17,742 bases of DNA from NCBI GenBank assembly GCA_007130025.1, contig SLTF01000464.1, positions 1-17,742 on the forward strand, in the 5' to 3' direction. Both the position numbers and the translations under genes were made by a program. Below the pieces are notes generated by a model, which was given only the letters and a program-made list of their open reading frames with translations, was not told where the DNA came from and made no database searches. Shown piece by piece: positions 1 to 8,149 of the stretch. Numbering within the stretch: the stretch's first letter is position 1; each line of letters begins with the position of its first letter. Origin of the DNA: Spirochaetales bacterium. GTDB lineage: Bacteria; Spirochaetota; Spirochaetia; DSM-27196; PWMO01.

Positions 1-906
1 CATCTGGATTCCTCGCTGCCGCGGGCGCAGATCGAACTCCTGATGCTGTTCATGCACGTGCACACCGTGGTCTGGACCGCGTTCGATTTCTGGACGCCGA
101 TGGGGGCGCTGCGCAGTGAAGCCGTGGGAGATCGTGCCCGCGAACGGCGGGTTGCGCACACGGTAGATCTCTGCCTCAACGGTCACTTTCCCCACGCACG
201 CATTCCCATTGAGTTCGCGGAGGTGGAGCAGATCGCCGTGGTCGATCCCTCCGAGATGTTGGAGCCAAACCGGATCTTTGCCGCGGTGGAGCAGGTGGTG
301 CAGGAAGTGGGTTTCGAGGCCGCCTCCATGGATCGAATCGCCCGGGCGCTGGGTATGACCAAGAGCAGCCTCTATTTCTACTTCGACAACAAGGACGCCA
401 TGCTGTTGGAAGCGCTCAATCGCGAGCGGCGCCATATGCGCTCCCTCTTTGCCGCGAGGGTTGAGCAGCTCTCGCGGTTCTCCGAGATGCTCTACTGCTA
501 CCTCGTCACCATGGTGACGTACTTCTTGAACAACCGCAGCCTGCTGGTCTTCTCGGATTGGCTTACGGCTCAGCGGGTCCGGGTTCCCGATACGGTTCAC
601 GACGAGCAGCAGATTCTCGCGACGGTTGACTTCGTTCGCCGTCGCCTGAAGCTCAGCGAAAACCCGAAGCGCCGAAAAGAGGTGATCGAAACCGTGGCGC
701 TGTTCAGCATTCTGATGTATCGCGGCATCGCCGATCGTGGTCTGTCGCGCGAGAACGAGGATGACGTACTTGCCTTCACCCGCGACCTCTACCGGACCGT
801 CACGCACGGTATTGCCCCCGGCAACTCAGGCGGCGCCGTCGTCCGAGGCGAAGAATACGGACACCCCACGACGCAGGGTGTACACAAAAAGGAAGGAGAC
901 GAATGA
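1..906 (+). CDS. Tandem TetR/AcrR-family regulator of the efflux operon (5' end outside window)
   Basis: The reading frame is open from the first base, with no stop before it, so the true start lies upstream and 301 codons are visible. A TetR helix-turn-helix domain lies at about visible residues 90-137 (AVEQVVQEVGF, MDRIARALGMTKSSLYFYFDNKDAML). It is followed by about 165 residues of helical ligand-binding and dimerisation domain. About 85 residues precede the HTH, which is abnormal for a single TetR protein (about 200 aa, HTH at the extreme N-terminus). That stretch (LLMLFMHVHTVVWTAFDFW) looks like the end of a TetR ligand-binding domain. I infer two TetR units in one chain. The TGA overlaps the ATG of the next gene (ATGA), so it is translationally coupled to the efflux genes and probably controls them as a local repressor. 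The ligand is unknown. An internal ATG at 43 is not a credible start because it falls inside the first helical domain. Confidence 0.85.
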   Translation, partial: HLDSSLPRAQIELLMLFMHVHTVVWTAFDFWTPMGALRSEAVGDRARERRVAHTVDLCLNGHFPHARIPIEFAEVEQIAVVDPSEMLEPNRIFAAVEQVVQEVGFEAASMDRIARALGMTKSSLYFYFDNKDAMLLEALNRERRHMRSLFAARVEQLSRFSEMLYCYLVTMVTYFLNNRSLLVFSDWLTAQRVRVPDTVHDEQQILATVDFVRRRLKLSENPKRRKEVIETVALFSILMYRGIADRGLSRENEDDVLAFTRDLYRTVTHGIAPGNSGGAVVRGEEYGHPTTQGVHKKEGDE

Positions 907-2315
907 AACCGATCTACCTGTTTACCGGCCTGCTCTTTGCAGTGATCATCGCGACCCCGGCTGAGATGGGAGCCCAGGAAGCGGCCGCCCGAGAAGCCGA
1001 AGCCGCGGGGGTGAGTACCGAATCGCGAGTGATGACCGTCGAAGACGCCGTGCAGATTGCCCTGCGCAGTAACCTGGAGATTGAGTCCGAGATGCTGGGT
1101 CTGGAGAAACGGCGGCGTACCCGCGACACCGCGTGGAACCGCTTCATCCCCACCATCAGCGCGGGCACCACCCTGCTGCGACCCAACGAGGGCCAGCCGG
1201 CGTTCCCCGGAGGACCAGCTCAGGATCCCCAGTGGAACCTGCAGGCCGAGGTGTCAGCCATGCTCAACCTGAACCTGGGCTCCATCTACGGCATCCGCGC
1301 CGCCCGATTTGACTACGAGTCGGGGTTGATCGACGTCGTTGACGCGCGAAACCGCATCGAACGCGACGTGCGCAAGACCTTCTTCGCCCTGCTGGTCCTG
1401 GATGAACAGGTGGAACTCCGACGGCGCGCCCTGGAGATCGCGGCGGCACGCCTTGAACAGACGCGCGTGAACTTCCGCAATGGGCTCGTTGACGAGTTCA
1501 CTCTGCTGGCCGAGGAAGTCTCCTACGAGAACCAGCGGCCCGACCTCGACGCCCTGGTAAATCAGCAACTCGCGGCACGGCGTGACTTCAATCGCGAACT
1601 CGGGTTACCGCTGACTACCGTGCTCGACCTGCAGGGGCGCATCGAGGTGGAGCCAATCACTCTGAACGTCGAGCAGCTGGTGACCGCAGGGCTCCCGCAC
1701 GCAACGGCAATCGCCCGCATCGGCGAGGCGCAGCGACAGATCGAGAACCTGATTCAGCTCGCGAAGTCGGGTGGAGATCCGCAGTCTCGCGGCTTCTATC
1801 CCAACCTGACCTTCCGCTACAGCGTGAGTCCGCAGTTTGCCGGCGATCCCTTCGGCGATCCACTCTTTGCCGATGTCTCGAGAGACTGGACCGACCGGGG
1901 CGTCTTCTCCATCACGCTCACCCAACCGCTCGACGGGTTTCTGCCCTCGTCGCCCACCCGGACGCGGATCGCGAATCTGGAGACCGACCTCGCCGATACG
2001 CGGGTCGCATACACGGCAACCATGCGGGGGCTCGAGCTGCAGGTGCGAAACCTGGTTGCCCGGCTGGAGCAGCTGCAGTCGACCATCGCCAACCGTGAAC
2101 GCAACGAGCGGCTTGCGCAGCGTGCCTTTGAGCTGGCGCAGCAGGCGTACGCCGCCGGCACGCGGGAATTACTGGAATTGAGAAACGCGGAGCAGGAGCT
2201 GCAGACCGCACAACTGCAGGTGCTGCAGGGCAAGCTGGATTACATCCAGGCCCTGCTCGACCTGCGGTACATCCTGAACATGACAACCGAAGAGTTGCAG
2301 GGAGTGAATCGATGA
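903..2315 (+). CDS. TolC-like outer-membrane efflux protein
   Basis: This 470-aa protein is a probable outer-membrane channel (OEP/TolC family) giving the efflux pump its exit duct. An N-terminal signal peptide is visible (MKPIYLFTGLLFAVIIATPA, cleavage near residues 20-25). Two repeated OEP halves follow: residues about 45-240 start with VEDAVQIALRSNLEIE and contain long amphipathic helices (ERDVRKTFFALLVLDEQVEL), and residues about 250-465 end in a long coiled helix (RAFELAQQAYAAGTRELLEL). Length is typical of the family. A GGAAGGAG run (891-898) sits 4 nt before the ATG, which overlaps the stop of the TetR gene. The next gene overlaps its stop by 4 bp, so the products are probably made together. 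The family is clear; the substrate cannot be read from the sequence. Confidence 0.9.
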   Translation: MKPIYLFTGLLFAVIIATPAEMGAQEAAAREAEAAGVSTESRVMTVEDAVQIALRSNLEIESEMLGLEKRRRTRDTAWNRFIPTISAGTTLLRPNEGQPAFPGGPAQDPQWNLQAEVSAMLNLNLGSIYGIRAARFDYESGLIDVVDARNRIERDVRKTFFALLVLDEQVELRRRALEIAAARLEQTRVNFRNGLVDEFTLLAEEVSYENQRPDLDALVNQQLAARRDFNRELGLPLTTVLDLQGRIEVEPITLNVEQLVTAGLPHATAIARIGEAQRQIENLIQLAKSGGDPQSRGFYPNLTFRYSVSPQFAGDPFGDPLFADVSRDWTDRGVFSITLTQPLDGFLPSSPTRTRIANLETDLADTRVAYTATMRGLELQVRNLVARLEQLQSTIANRERNERLAQRAFELAQQAYAAGTRELLELRNAEQELQTAQLQVLQGKLDYIQALLDLRYILNMTTEELQGVNR

Positions 2316-3298
2316 ACGCACGAAAAGAAAAGCGATCCACGCGTGGTGTGGTATTGGCGATCGCCGCGTCGCTGGCAATCGCGGTGAGCCTCGCCGGATG
2401 CGGTGGACGGCCGGAAGCCGGCTCGGACGCCGCGGCCGGGCCGAACGGTCAAAATGGCGAAAACGAGGTGACGCGAACCGCCTTTGCGGTCAACACCACC
2501 GTCGTGCGCGAGGGCGCGATCGCGGACTACATTCGCGTGAACGGTGACGTCCATCCGGTGTCGAGCGTGGACGTCCTTCCGGATGTTCCCGGCGAGCTCC
2601 GGCGTCTCCACGTCCGTGTGGGAGAGCGGGTTCAGGTTGACCAGGTGATTGGCGAGGTTGACCGGTCGCGCCCGGGGCAGACATTCGCCCCCAGCCCGGT
2701 GCGCGCGACGATTTCCGGAACCGTGATTGCATTGCCGGTTTCGGTTGGATCGATGGTGGGAACCGGTTCGCCGATCGCGCGCATCGCCCGTACCGACGAG
2801 CTGGAGATACGCACCGCGGTGGCCGAACGCTTCGTGTCGCGAATGAGTCTTGGGATGCCCGCCACCGTGCAGTTTGACGCCTTCCCCGGCGAAACCTTCG
2901 CCGCGCGCGTCACCGAGGTGAGCCCGGTGCTCGACACTCAGACGCGCACTCTTGGTCTGAAGCTGACGCTGAGCGGCCGCGACGCGCGGATCAAGCCGGG
3001 GATGTTCGCCAAGATTCAGCTGATCACGCAACGGCGGGAAGGTGTGGTGGTGGTGCCGTCGACCACCATTGTGCGGCGTATGGGTGAGACCTTCATCTTT
3101 GTATTGCGCGATGACAGCGAACACGTGGAGCGACGGCAGGTTCGGGTTGGGATCGAGATCGACGGCCGCGCCGAGATCGTCGAAGGACTGCGCGAGGGTG
3201 AGGAGGCGGTCTATCAGGGACAGAGCCTGCTTGAGGACGGCGCATTGGTTCGCGTGATTGAACGACGCGACTTCACCGACGAGAGGAGCCGCTCATGA
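2312..3298 (+). CDS. RND efflux periplasmic adaptor lipoprotein, hairpin-less
   Basis: This 328-aa membrane-fusion protein links the RND pump to the outer-membrane channel. A lipoprotein signal peptide ends in the lipobox LAGC (Cys about residue 30), so it should be anchored to a membrane facing the periplasm. The first lipoyl half (VDVLPDVPGELRRLHVRVGE, to GEVD at residue 117) and the second (ATISGTVIALPVSVGS, from about residue 132) are separated by only about 14 residues (118-131). The coiled alpha-hairpin that normally sits there is absent. A beta-barrel domain (about 160-235, with GMPATVQFDAFPGE) and a membrane-proximal domain (about 240-320) follow. Known adaptors of this kind include Borrelia BesA. 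AGGGAG at 2299-2304 lies 7 nt before the ATG, and both ends overlap neighbours by ATGA. Confidence 0.9.
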   Translation: MNARKEKRSTRGVVLAIAASLAIAVSLAGCGGRPEAGSDAAAGPNGQNGENEVTRTAFAVNTTVVREGAIADYIRVNGDVHPVSSVDVLPDVPGELRRLHVRVGERVQVDQVIGEVDRSRPGQTFAPSPVRATISGTVIALPVSVGSMVGTGSPIARIARTDELEIRTAVAERFVSRMSLGMPATVQFDAFPGETFAARVTEVSPVLDTQTRTLGLKLTLSGRDARIKPGMFAKIQLITQRREGVVVVPSTTIVRRMGETFIFVLRDDSEHVERRQVRVGIEIDGRAEIVEGLREGEEAVYQGQSLLEDGALVRVIERRDFTDERSRS

Positions 3299-6200
3299 GC
3301 CTGACCAAGACGGTGGTGGGGAAGCCCACCACCCTGTTCATCATCTTTGCGCTGTTGGTTGGGTTTGGTCTGTACACCGCTTCCGATCTCGCGATCGACC
3401 TCTTTCCCGAGATTGACGCACCCTTCCTGGTAGTGCTCACCAACTACGATGGCGCCGGTCCCGAAGAGGTTGAGCGCAGCGTTACCCGGGTGCTGGAGAG
3501 CCAGCTCAGCAACGTCAGCAACATCGAGCAGATCACCTCGTTTTCCTCGGAGGGTTTCAGTCAGGTGAGCGTTGAGTTCACCTGGGGAACCGACATGAGC
3601 GAGGCGTCCAACGAGGTGCGTGACCGACTGGAGTTTGCGCGAGACGTGCTCCCCACCGGAGTGCGTTCGCCGCAGATCTTCAAGTTCGACCCGTCGCAGT
3701 TCCCCATCATGACCATGCAGGTCTCGGGGAATCGCTCGGCCGAGGAGCTCCGGCAGCTCGCCGAGGACGTCATCCAGCCGCGTCTCGAGCAGATCGACGG
3801 CGTGGCGCTGGCATCCGTGAGCGGCGGCCGGGACCGCGCGGTGCGCGTTGAGGTACCGCAGGACCGACTTGAGGCGTACGGCCTCACGCTTACGCAGATC
3901 TCGCAGGCGCTGCGCTCTCAGAACGTGCAGGTTGCCGGTGGCCGGATTACCGAGGGAAACACCAACTACCTGGTGCGAACCGCCGGTGAGTTTCGCACCA
4001 TCGACGAGATCCGGGATACCGTCATCTCCTGGCGGCAGACGGCCAACGCAGTAGGTGCGGGGCCCGGTGCGCCGGCGGGGATGCAACCGATCCGACTGCG
4101 CGACGTTGCCAACGTCTACGACGACTTTCGCCGTGAGGACACCGCGGTCTACATCAACGGCTCCTCAGGGGTAATTCTCTCGGTGCAGCGCCAGAGCGGA
4201 ACCAACTCCGTTCAGACCGCCGATAACGTGCTCGAGCGCCTCGACTCAATCAACGCAGCCCTTCCCGAGGGCGTGGCGCTTGGTGTGGTGCTCGACACCA
4301 CCGAGATCATCCGCGATTCGCTGCGCGACGTGTCATCGTCGGCCATACTTGGTGCCATCTTCGCGGTCCTCGTGCTCTTCATCTTTCTGCGCAGCTTTCG
4401 CACCACCTTTGTGATTGCCGTTTCCATCCCGGTCTCGCTCATCATCACCCTGATGCTGATGTACTTCGCCGGTCTCACCCTCAACATCATGACCCTGACC
4501 GGTCTGTCGCTTGGCATCGGTATGCTGGTGGACAACTCGATCGTTATTCTGGAGAACATCTACCGCTACCGTGAGAAGGGATCCAAGCTGACCACCAGCG
4601 CCATCCTCGGCACACAGGAGATGCTCACCGCCATCACGGCGAGTACCCTCACCACCATCTGTGTCTTTCTGCCGGTGGCGGTTTTCCGCCGCCAGCTGCG
4701 CTTTGTGGGAGAGCTCTTCTCGGGGCTCGCATTCACGGTTGTGATTTCGCTTGCAGCCTCGCTGTTGGTCGCGGTGCTGCTGATCCCGGTGCTTTCCAGT
4801 CGCTACATGCGCATCGAGACCAAGAAGCAGCGACCGCTGGTCGGGATGAGGCGCGTCTTTGACAACTTCATGGAAGCCGGCTTCGGCGCCCTTGACCGAG
4901 GCTATAAACGGGCCCTCGGGTTTGCCTTGAGCCACCGCTGGCTGGTCTTTCTGATTGTCATCGTGCTCTTCGGCGGGAGTGTTGCGATGATCGGGGTGAT
5001 TGGTTTTGAGTTCGCCCCGTCGCAGGAGGACAACTTCGTTCAGCTTCAGGTGACGATGCCTCTGGGCACCAGCCTCGACGTCACCCGCGACACCCTGCAT
5101 CGCCTGGAAGAGATCGCTCGAAGCGACATCCGGGGATATCAGGACATCATCGTATCGGCGGGGGACCGGAGTTTCTTTGGTCTTGGCGGCGCGCGCCCCA
5201 ACCGCGGATCGCTTTCGATTACCCTCCCACCGTTCGAGCGGCGCATCGATACCTCGTTTGACGTCCAAGAGAAGCTGCGCGCGCGCTTCGATGACTTTCC
5301 CGGCGCACAGTTCTCGTTTGAGCAGGGTGGGGGAGGCGGTCCCTTCAACGCACCGCCCATCGACATCAAGGTGACCACCGAAGATCTCACCCGCGGAAAG
5401 GAGGTCGCCGACCGTATCGCCGACCTGCTGCGCGACAACTTCGCCGGACAGGTGACCGAGCCGTCGGTGACGCTGGAGGAGGGGCTGCCCGAGCTGCGGA
5501 TTGTTCTTGATCGCGAGCGAACCTACGCGTTTGGTCTCAACGTCCAGACCGTGGGCCAGGAGGTCCGTGCCTACATCGACGGAATCAACTCGTCGCGGTT
5601 TCGCTCCGGCGCTGCCGAGTACGATATCCTGGTGATCGCCGACCCGGCGAGCCGGGCGACCGCCCTCGACCTCGAGCAGATCGCCGTACTGAACAACGCC
5701 GGGATGCGGGTGCCGCTGAACAACTTCGCCACGCTGGAACGTGAAAGCGGGCCGGTCACCATTCGCCGCGAGAATCAGCGCCGTACCGTCAACGTGCGGG
5801 CCGGTCTTGCGCCCGGCATCCAGCTCTCCGGCATCGAGCCGCAGATCCGCGCCCTCATCCAGAGCGAAGTACCCGTGGATGACGCCCTCGTCATTGAGTT
5901 TGGGGGTGACTACGCCGAGCTCATGAGACTGTTGCAGACCTTTGCGATCATCGTGGTGATCTCGATTCTTCTGGTCTACGGTGTCATGGCGAGCCAGTTT
6001 GAATCGTTTCTCGATCCCTTCATCATCGTCTTCACCATCCCGCTTCTGCTGATTGGTGTGGTGGCGCTCTACTACCTGACCGGCGAGGTGCTTAACGTCT
6101 TCACGGCGGTGGGCATGGTGATGCTGGTGGGTATTGTGGTGAACAACGGGATCGTGCTGGTGGACTACACCAACCTGATGCGGAAGCGAGGCATGGGGAT

Positions 6201-6579
6201 CATCGAGGCGTGTATCGAGGCGGGCGGGAACCGGTTGCGGCCGATCCTGATGACCAGCCTCACCACCATCCTCGCCCTGGTTCCGGTGGCCTTCATCGAA
6301 GGTGAGGGATCGAGCCTGGTTCAGCCGATCGCGAAGACCGTAGTCGGCGGTCTGACGGTTGCCACCCTGCTCACCCTCTTTCTGGTGCCGTCGCTGTACT
6401 CGGTGTTCAACCAGTGGTCGGAGGCCGGTCAGTTGCGGCGAACGCGGAGACGCTCGGCGCGTCTTGCCCGCAAGGAAGAGCAGCTGATGCGCGAAGTGGA
6501 GCTCGATCAGCAGCGCCAGGATGAACGACGGGCCCGCCGCGAATCACGCCGCTCCGGCGGTTCAAGAGGAGACAACTGA
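3295..6579 (+). CDS. RND-family inner-membrane efflux transporter
   Basis: This 1094-aa transporter belongs to the AcrB/HAE1-like or SwrC-like RND superfamily and is the proton-driven pump of the system. It has the standard duplicated layout: TM1 at about 13-33, a large periplasmic porter/docking region (about 40-335), TM2-6 (about 340-505), TM7 (about 548-572), a second periplasmic region (about 575-880) and TM8-12 (about 880-1045). At the TM4 proton-relay position the motif is GMLVDNSIVILENI, so D413 is present but the second Asp of AcrB is N414. At the AcrB Lys940 position the sequence is VVNNGIVLVDY (N950). The last about 48 residues form an Arg-rich, probably cytoplasmic tail (RRTRRRSARLARK, ERRARRESRRSG). 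AGGAG at 3284-3288 precedes the ATG by 6 nt. Substrates may be drugs, detergents or lipids; nothing indicates metals specifically. Confidence 0.93.
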   Translation: MSLTKTVVGKPTTLFIIFALLVGFGLYTASDLAIDLFPEIDAPFLVVLTNYDGAGPEEVERSVTRVLESQLSNVSNIEQITSFSSEGFSQVSVEFTWGTDMSEASNEVRDRLEFARDVLPTGVRSPQIFKFDPSQFPIMTMQVSGNRSAEELRQLAEDVIQPRLEQIDGVALASVSGGRDRAVRVEVPQDRLEAYGLTLTQISQALRSQNVQVAGGRITEGNTNYLVRTAGEFRTIDEIRDTVISWRQTANAVGAGPGAPAGMQPIRLRDVANVYDDFRREDTAVYINGSSGVILSVQRQSGTNSVQTADNVLERLDSINAALPEGVALGVVLDTTEIIRDSLRDVSSSAILGAIFAVLVLFIFLRSFRTTFVIAVSIPVSLIITLMLMYFAGLTLNIMTLTGLSLGIGMLVDNSIVILENIYRYREKGSKLTTSAILGTQEMLTAITASTLTTICVFLPVAVFRRQLRFVGELFSGLAFTVVISLAASLLVAVLLIPVLSSRYMRIETKKQRPLVGMRRVFDNFMEAGFGALDRGYKRALGFALSHRWLVFLIVIVLFGGSVAMIGVIGFEFAPSQEDNFVQLQVTMPLGTSLDVTRDTLHRLEEIARSDIRGYQDIIVSAGDRSFFGLGGARPNRGSLSITLPPFERRIDTSFDVQEKLRARFDDFPGAQFSFEQGGGGGPFNAPPIDIKVTTEDLTRGKEVADRIADLLRDNFAGQVTEPSVTLEEGLPELRIVLDRERTYAFGLNVQTVGQEVRAYIDGINSSRFRSGAAEYDILVIADPASRATALDLEQIAVLNNAGMRVPLNNFATLERESGPVTIRRENQRRTVNVRAGLAPGIQLSGIEPQIRALIQSEVPVDDALVIEFGGDYAELMRLLQTFAIIVVISILLVYGVMASQFESFLDPFIIVFTIPLLLIGVVALYYLTGEVLNVFTAVGMVMLVGIVVNNGIVLVDYTNLMRKRGMGIIEACIEAGGNRLRPILMTSLTTILALVPVAFIEGEGSSLVQPIAKTVVGGLTVATLLTLFLVPSLYSVFNQWSEAGQLRRTRRRSARLARKEEQLMREVELDQQRQDERRARRESRRSGGSRGDN

Positions 6580-6872
6580 TGGTACGACTTGAACTGATTG
6601 CGAACCGCTCGGTGGAGGAGGACTTCTTCGACCTGCTGACCGAGCGGGGGTTGGCGGACGTCGCCTATACCAAGGTTCCGGTGGTTTTCGGCTCGGGGAA
6701 CGCCGGGCCGCGGCAGGGAGACCACGTCTGGCCGGAAGAGAACTTCCTGCTGATGATGTACTGCGAAGAGGAAACCGCCGACCGGTTGACCGAGGTAGTT
6801 CGTGAGCTGAAAAAGGTCTTTCCCGATGAGGGGATTGCGCTCTTTCGGGTCCCGGTTATCGAGGGGTGCTGA
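6579..6872 (+). CDS. PII-like RND transporter-associated protein (PG0541 type)
   Basis: This 97-aa soluble protein is the last gene of the efflux operon. Its ATG shares one base with the TGA of the pump gene (TGATG), with AAGAGGAG at 6564-6571 as ribosome site. The predicted beta-alpha-beta-beta-alpha-beta order suits a PII-like ferredoxin fold: VRLELIANRSV, then helix EEDFFDLLTERGL, strand VAYTKVPVVFG, a loop SGNAGPRQGDHVWPEEN in the T-loop position, strand FLLMMYC, helix EETADRLTEVVRELKKVF, and strand IALFRVPVI. Small PII-like proteins next to RND pumps are known (NCBI calls one group PG0541-family transporter-associated proteins). Membership is my recognition from pattern and context, not a search. 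A regulatory role on the pump, perhaps through a small ligand at the trimer interface, is inference. Its end overlaps the convergent HD-GYP gene by 17 bp. Confidence 0.75.
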   Translation: MVRLELIANRSVEEDFFDLLTERGLADVAYTKVPVVFGSGNAGPRQGDHVWPEENFLLMMYCEEETADRLTEVVRELKKVFPDEGIALFRVPVIEGC

Positions 6873-8079
6873 TCGACTCCCGCTTCTGAACCCGGATCGC
6901 ATGCAGCACGTCGCGGATTTCCAGAAAGTGCTGCACCAGCTCCGGGTCAAACTTCTTCCCCGCCTCGTCGCGCAGGTACTCAAAGGCGCGCTCTTCGGTC
7001 CACGCCTGTTTGTGCGGGCGGTCCGACGTGAGGGCGTCGAACACGTCCGCGATGGCGACGATGCGAGCCGAGAGCGGGATCTCCTTGCCCTTCTTGCCGG
7101 GACCGAAGGCGGTCATCTCGGCGTTGATGTCGCCGATTTTCCCGGGGTAGCCGGAGCCGTCCCATCGCTCGTGGTGGTTGAGCACCACCTCGTAGGCGAT
7201 ACGGTCCCAGATGGATCGGCCGTGCTCGAAGAGCCGTGCTCCGTAGAGGGTGTGGCGGTACATCTCGAGTTTTTCCGCCTCGGTAAACTCGCCCTTCTTG
7301 CTCAGAATGGCGTCGGAGAGACCTACTTTGCCCACGTCGTGCAGGACGGCGGCGGCGCGGAAGATATCTTTTTTGATGTTGCGTTCGGCGTGGGAAACAC
7401 CTTTTTTTGCGGCCCAGTAGTCGAAGAGCTCGAGCGCGTAATCTCCCACCCGGCGGGCGTGCTCCACCGACTCTCTCGGGTCGCGCAGCTCGGCCATCTC
7501 TACCATACGCATGATGGTCTGTCGCGACATGTCGGCTTTTTCAACCGCATCGGCCGCGTGTTCGGCAAAGTAGGTGATGTAGAGCCGGTCGTCCGCGTGG
7601 AAGGGCACAACCTCCCCACGCCGGTCTTTCTTGTTGATGAGCTGGAGCACCCCAACGACGATGGTGTCGCTCTTCATCAGTGGCACGACCAGGATCGACT
7701 GCGTCTTGTACGAGGTGAGTTTGTCGTAGGCCGGATTGAAGCTGTAGGACACCTGACTCTTGATGTCGTACACGTTGTCGATCATCAGCGCTTCGCCGGT
7801 GGAGGCTACGTACCCGGCCAATGAGGTCTTGTCGATGGGGATGCTGTTGCTCGAGTAGACGTACTTGTCTTTGGCGTTTCCATCGGGAAAGAGGGTGTCA
7901 TTCTCGATGTAGCTGAAGAAGAGTCGGCCCTCGCGGGCCAGATAGAGGGTTCCCGCGTCGGCATCAACAAAGGTGCGCGCCTCGTGCAGAACTGCCTCAA
8001 GCAGCACCGTGAGGTCGGAAATCTTCTGTATGCGCCGGATGGTCTGTAACAGATCGCGAGCAGTTTTCCGTTCGGCCAT
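6856..8079 (-). CDS. GAF domain plus HD-GYP domain protein, probable cyclic-di-GMP phosphodiesterase
   Basis: This 407-aa cytoplasmic signalling protein has an N-terminal GAF sensor (about residues 20-185, with ASTGEALMIDNVYD and ILVVPLMKSDTIVVGVLQLI) joined to an HD-GYP domain (about 195-395). Numbering from a GTG six bases upstream, the metal-binding HD pair is H249-D250 in VLHDVGKVGLSD. Further ligands include H278 and the HHERWDGSGYP block (304-314), so the GYP signature is intact. The family hydrolyses cyclic-di-GMP to pGpG or GMP. There is no transmembrane segment or receiver domain, so the input should be a cytosolic signal. I prefer the ATG at 8079 over the in-frame GTG at 8085. Neither has a good Shine-Dalgarno, and a TATAGT box lies 7 nt upstream of the ATG. 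It lies 70 bp downstream of the AlaX-like gene on the same strand. Confidence 0.92.
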   Translation of the reverse strand: MAERKTARDLLQTIRRIQKISDLTVLLEAVLHEARTFVDADAGTLYLAREGRLFFSYIENDTLFPDGNAKDKYVYSSNSIPIDKTSLAGYVASTGEALMIDNVYDIKSQVSYSFNPAYDKLTSYKTQSILVVPLMKSDTIVVGVLQLINKKDRRGEVVPFHADDRLYITYFAEHAADAVEKADMSRQTIMRMVEMAELRDPRESVEHARRVGDYALELFDYWAAKKGVSHAERNIKKDIFRAAAVLHDVGKVGLSDAILSKKGEFTEAEKLEMYRHTLYGARLFEHGRSIWDRIAYEVVLNHHERWDGSGYPGKIGDINAEMTAFGPGKKGKEIPLSARIVAIADVFDALTSDRPHKQAWTEERAFEYLRDEAGKKFDPELVQHFLEIRDVLHAIRVQKRESISTPR

Positions 8080-8086
8080 ACCCACT

Positions 8087-8092
8087 ACTATA
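8087..8092 (-). promoter_or_regulatory. Candidate -10 box for a leaderless HD-GYP transcript
   Basis: Read on the minus strand, TATAGT matches five of six bases of the -10 consensus and ends 7 nt before the ATG at 8079. Transcription would start at or near the start codon. A -35 element is weak (TTGGTC with an 18-nt spacer). This is inference from spacing and the absence of a Shine-Dalgarno. Confidence 0.4.
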
Positions 8093-8149
8093 TCCCAAAT
8101 TGCGCCAAATGACCAAAGAAATGCATCGGATCAGCAGAAAAGCGTCAGT

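Noticed and set aside
2240..3124. Long minus-strand open frame of 294 codons opposite the adaptor gene
   Set aside because: Lies fully antisense to clear coding sequence; composition (His/Arg/Gly-rich) is typical of a shadow in GC-rich DNA and shows no domain.
3214..4086. Minus-strand open frame of 290 codons at the adaptor/RND junction
   Set aside because: Covers two confirmed genes in antisense; no recognisable protein features.
4333..5268. Minus-strand open frame of 311 codons opposite the RND gene
   Set aside because: Antisense to a well-recognised transporter; extremely His/Asp/Gly/Gln-rich and without a ribosome site or motif.
6826..7824. Plus-strand open frame of 332 codons opposite the HD-GYP gene
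   Set aside because: The opposite strand carries intact GAF and HD-GYP motifs, so this is a shadow.
8093..8149. Possible terminator between the AlaX-like and HD-GYP genes
   Set aside because: Only 4-bp stems (ATCG-TCT-CGAT, or CGTC/GACG before a CTTTT run) were found; too weak to call.
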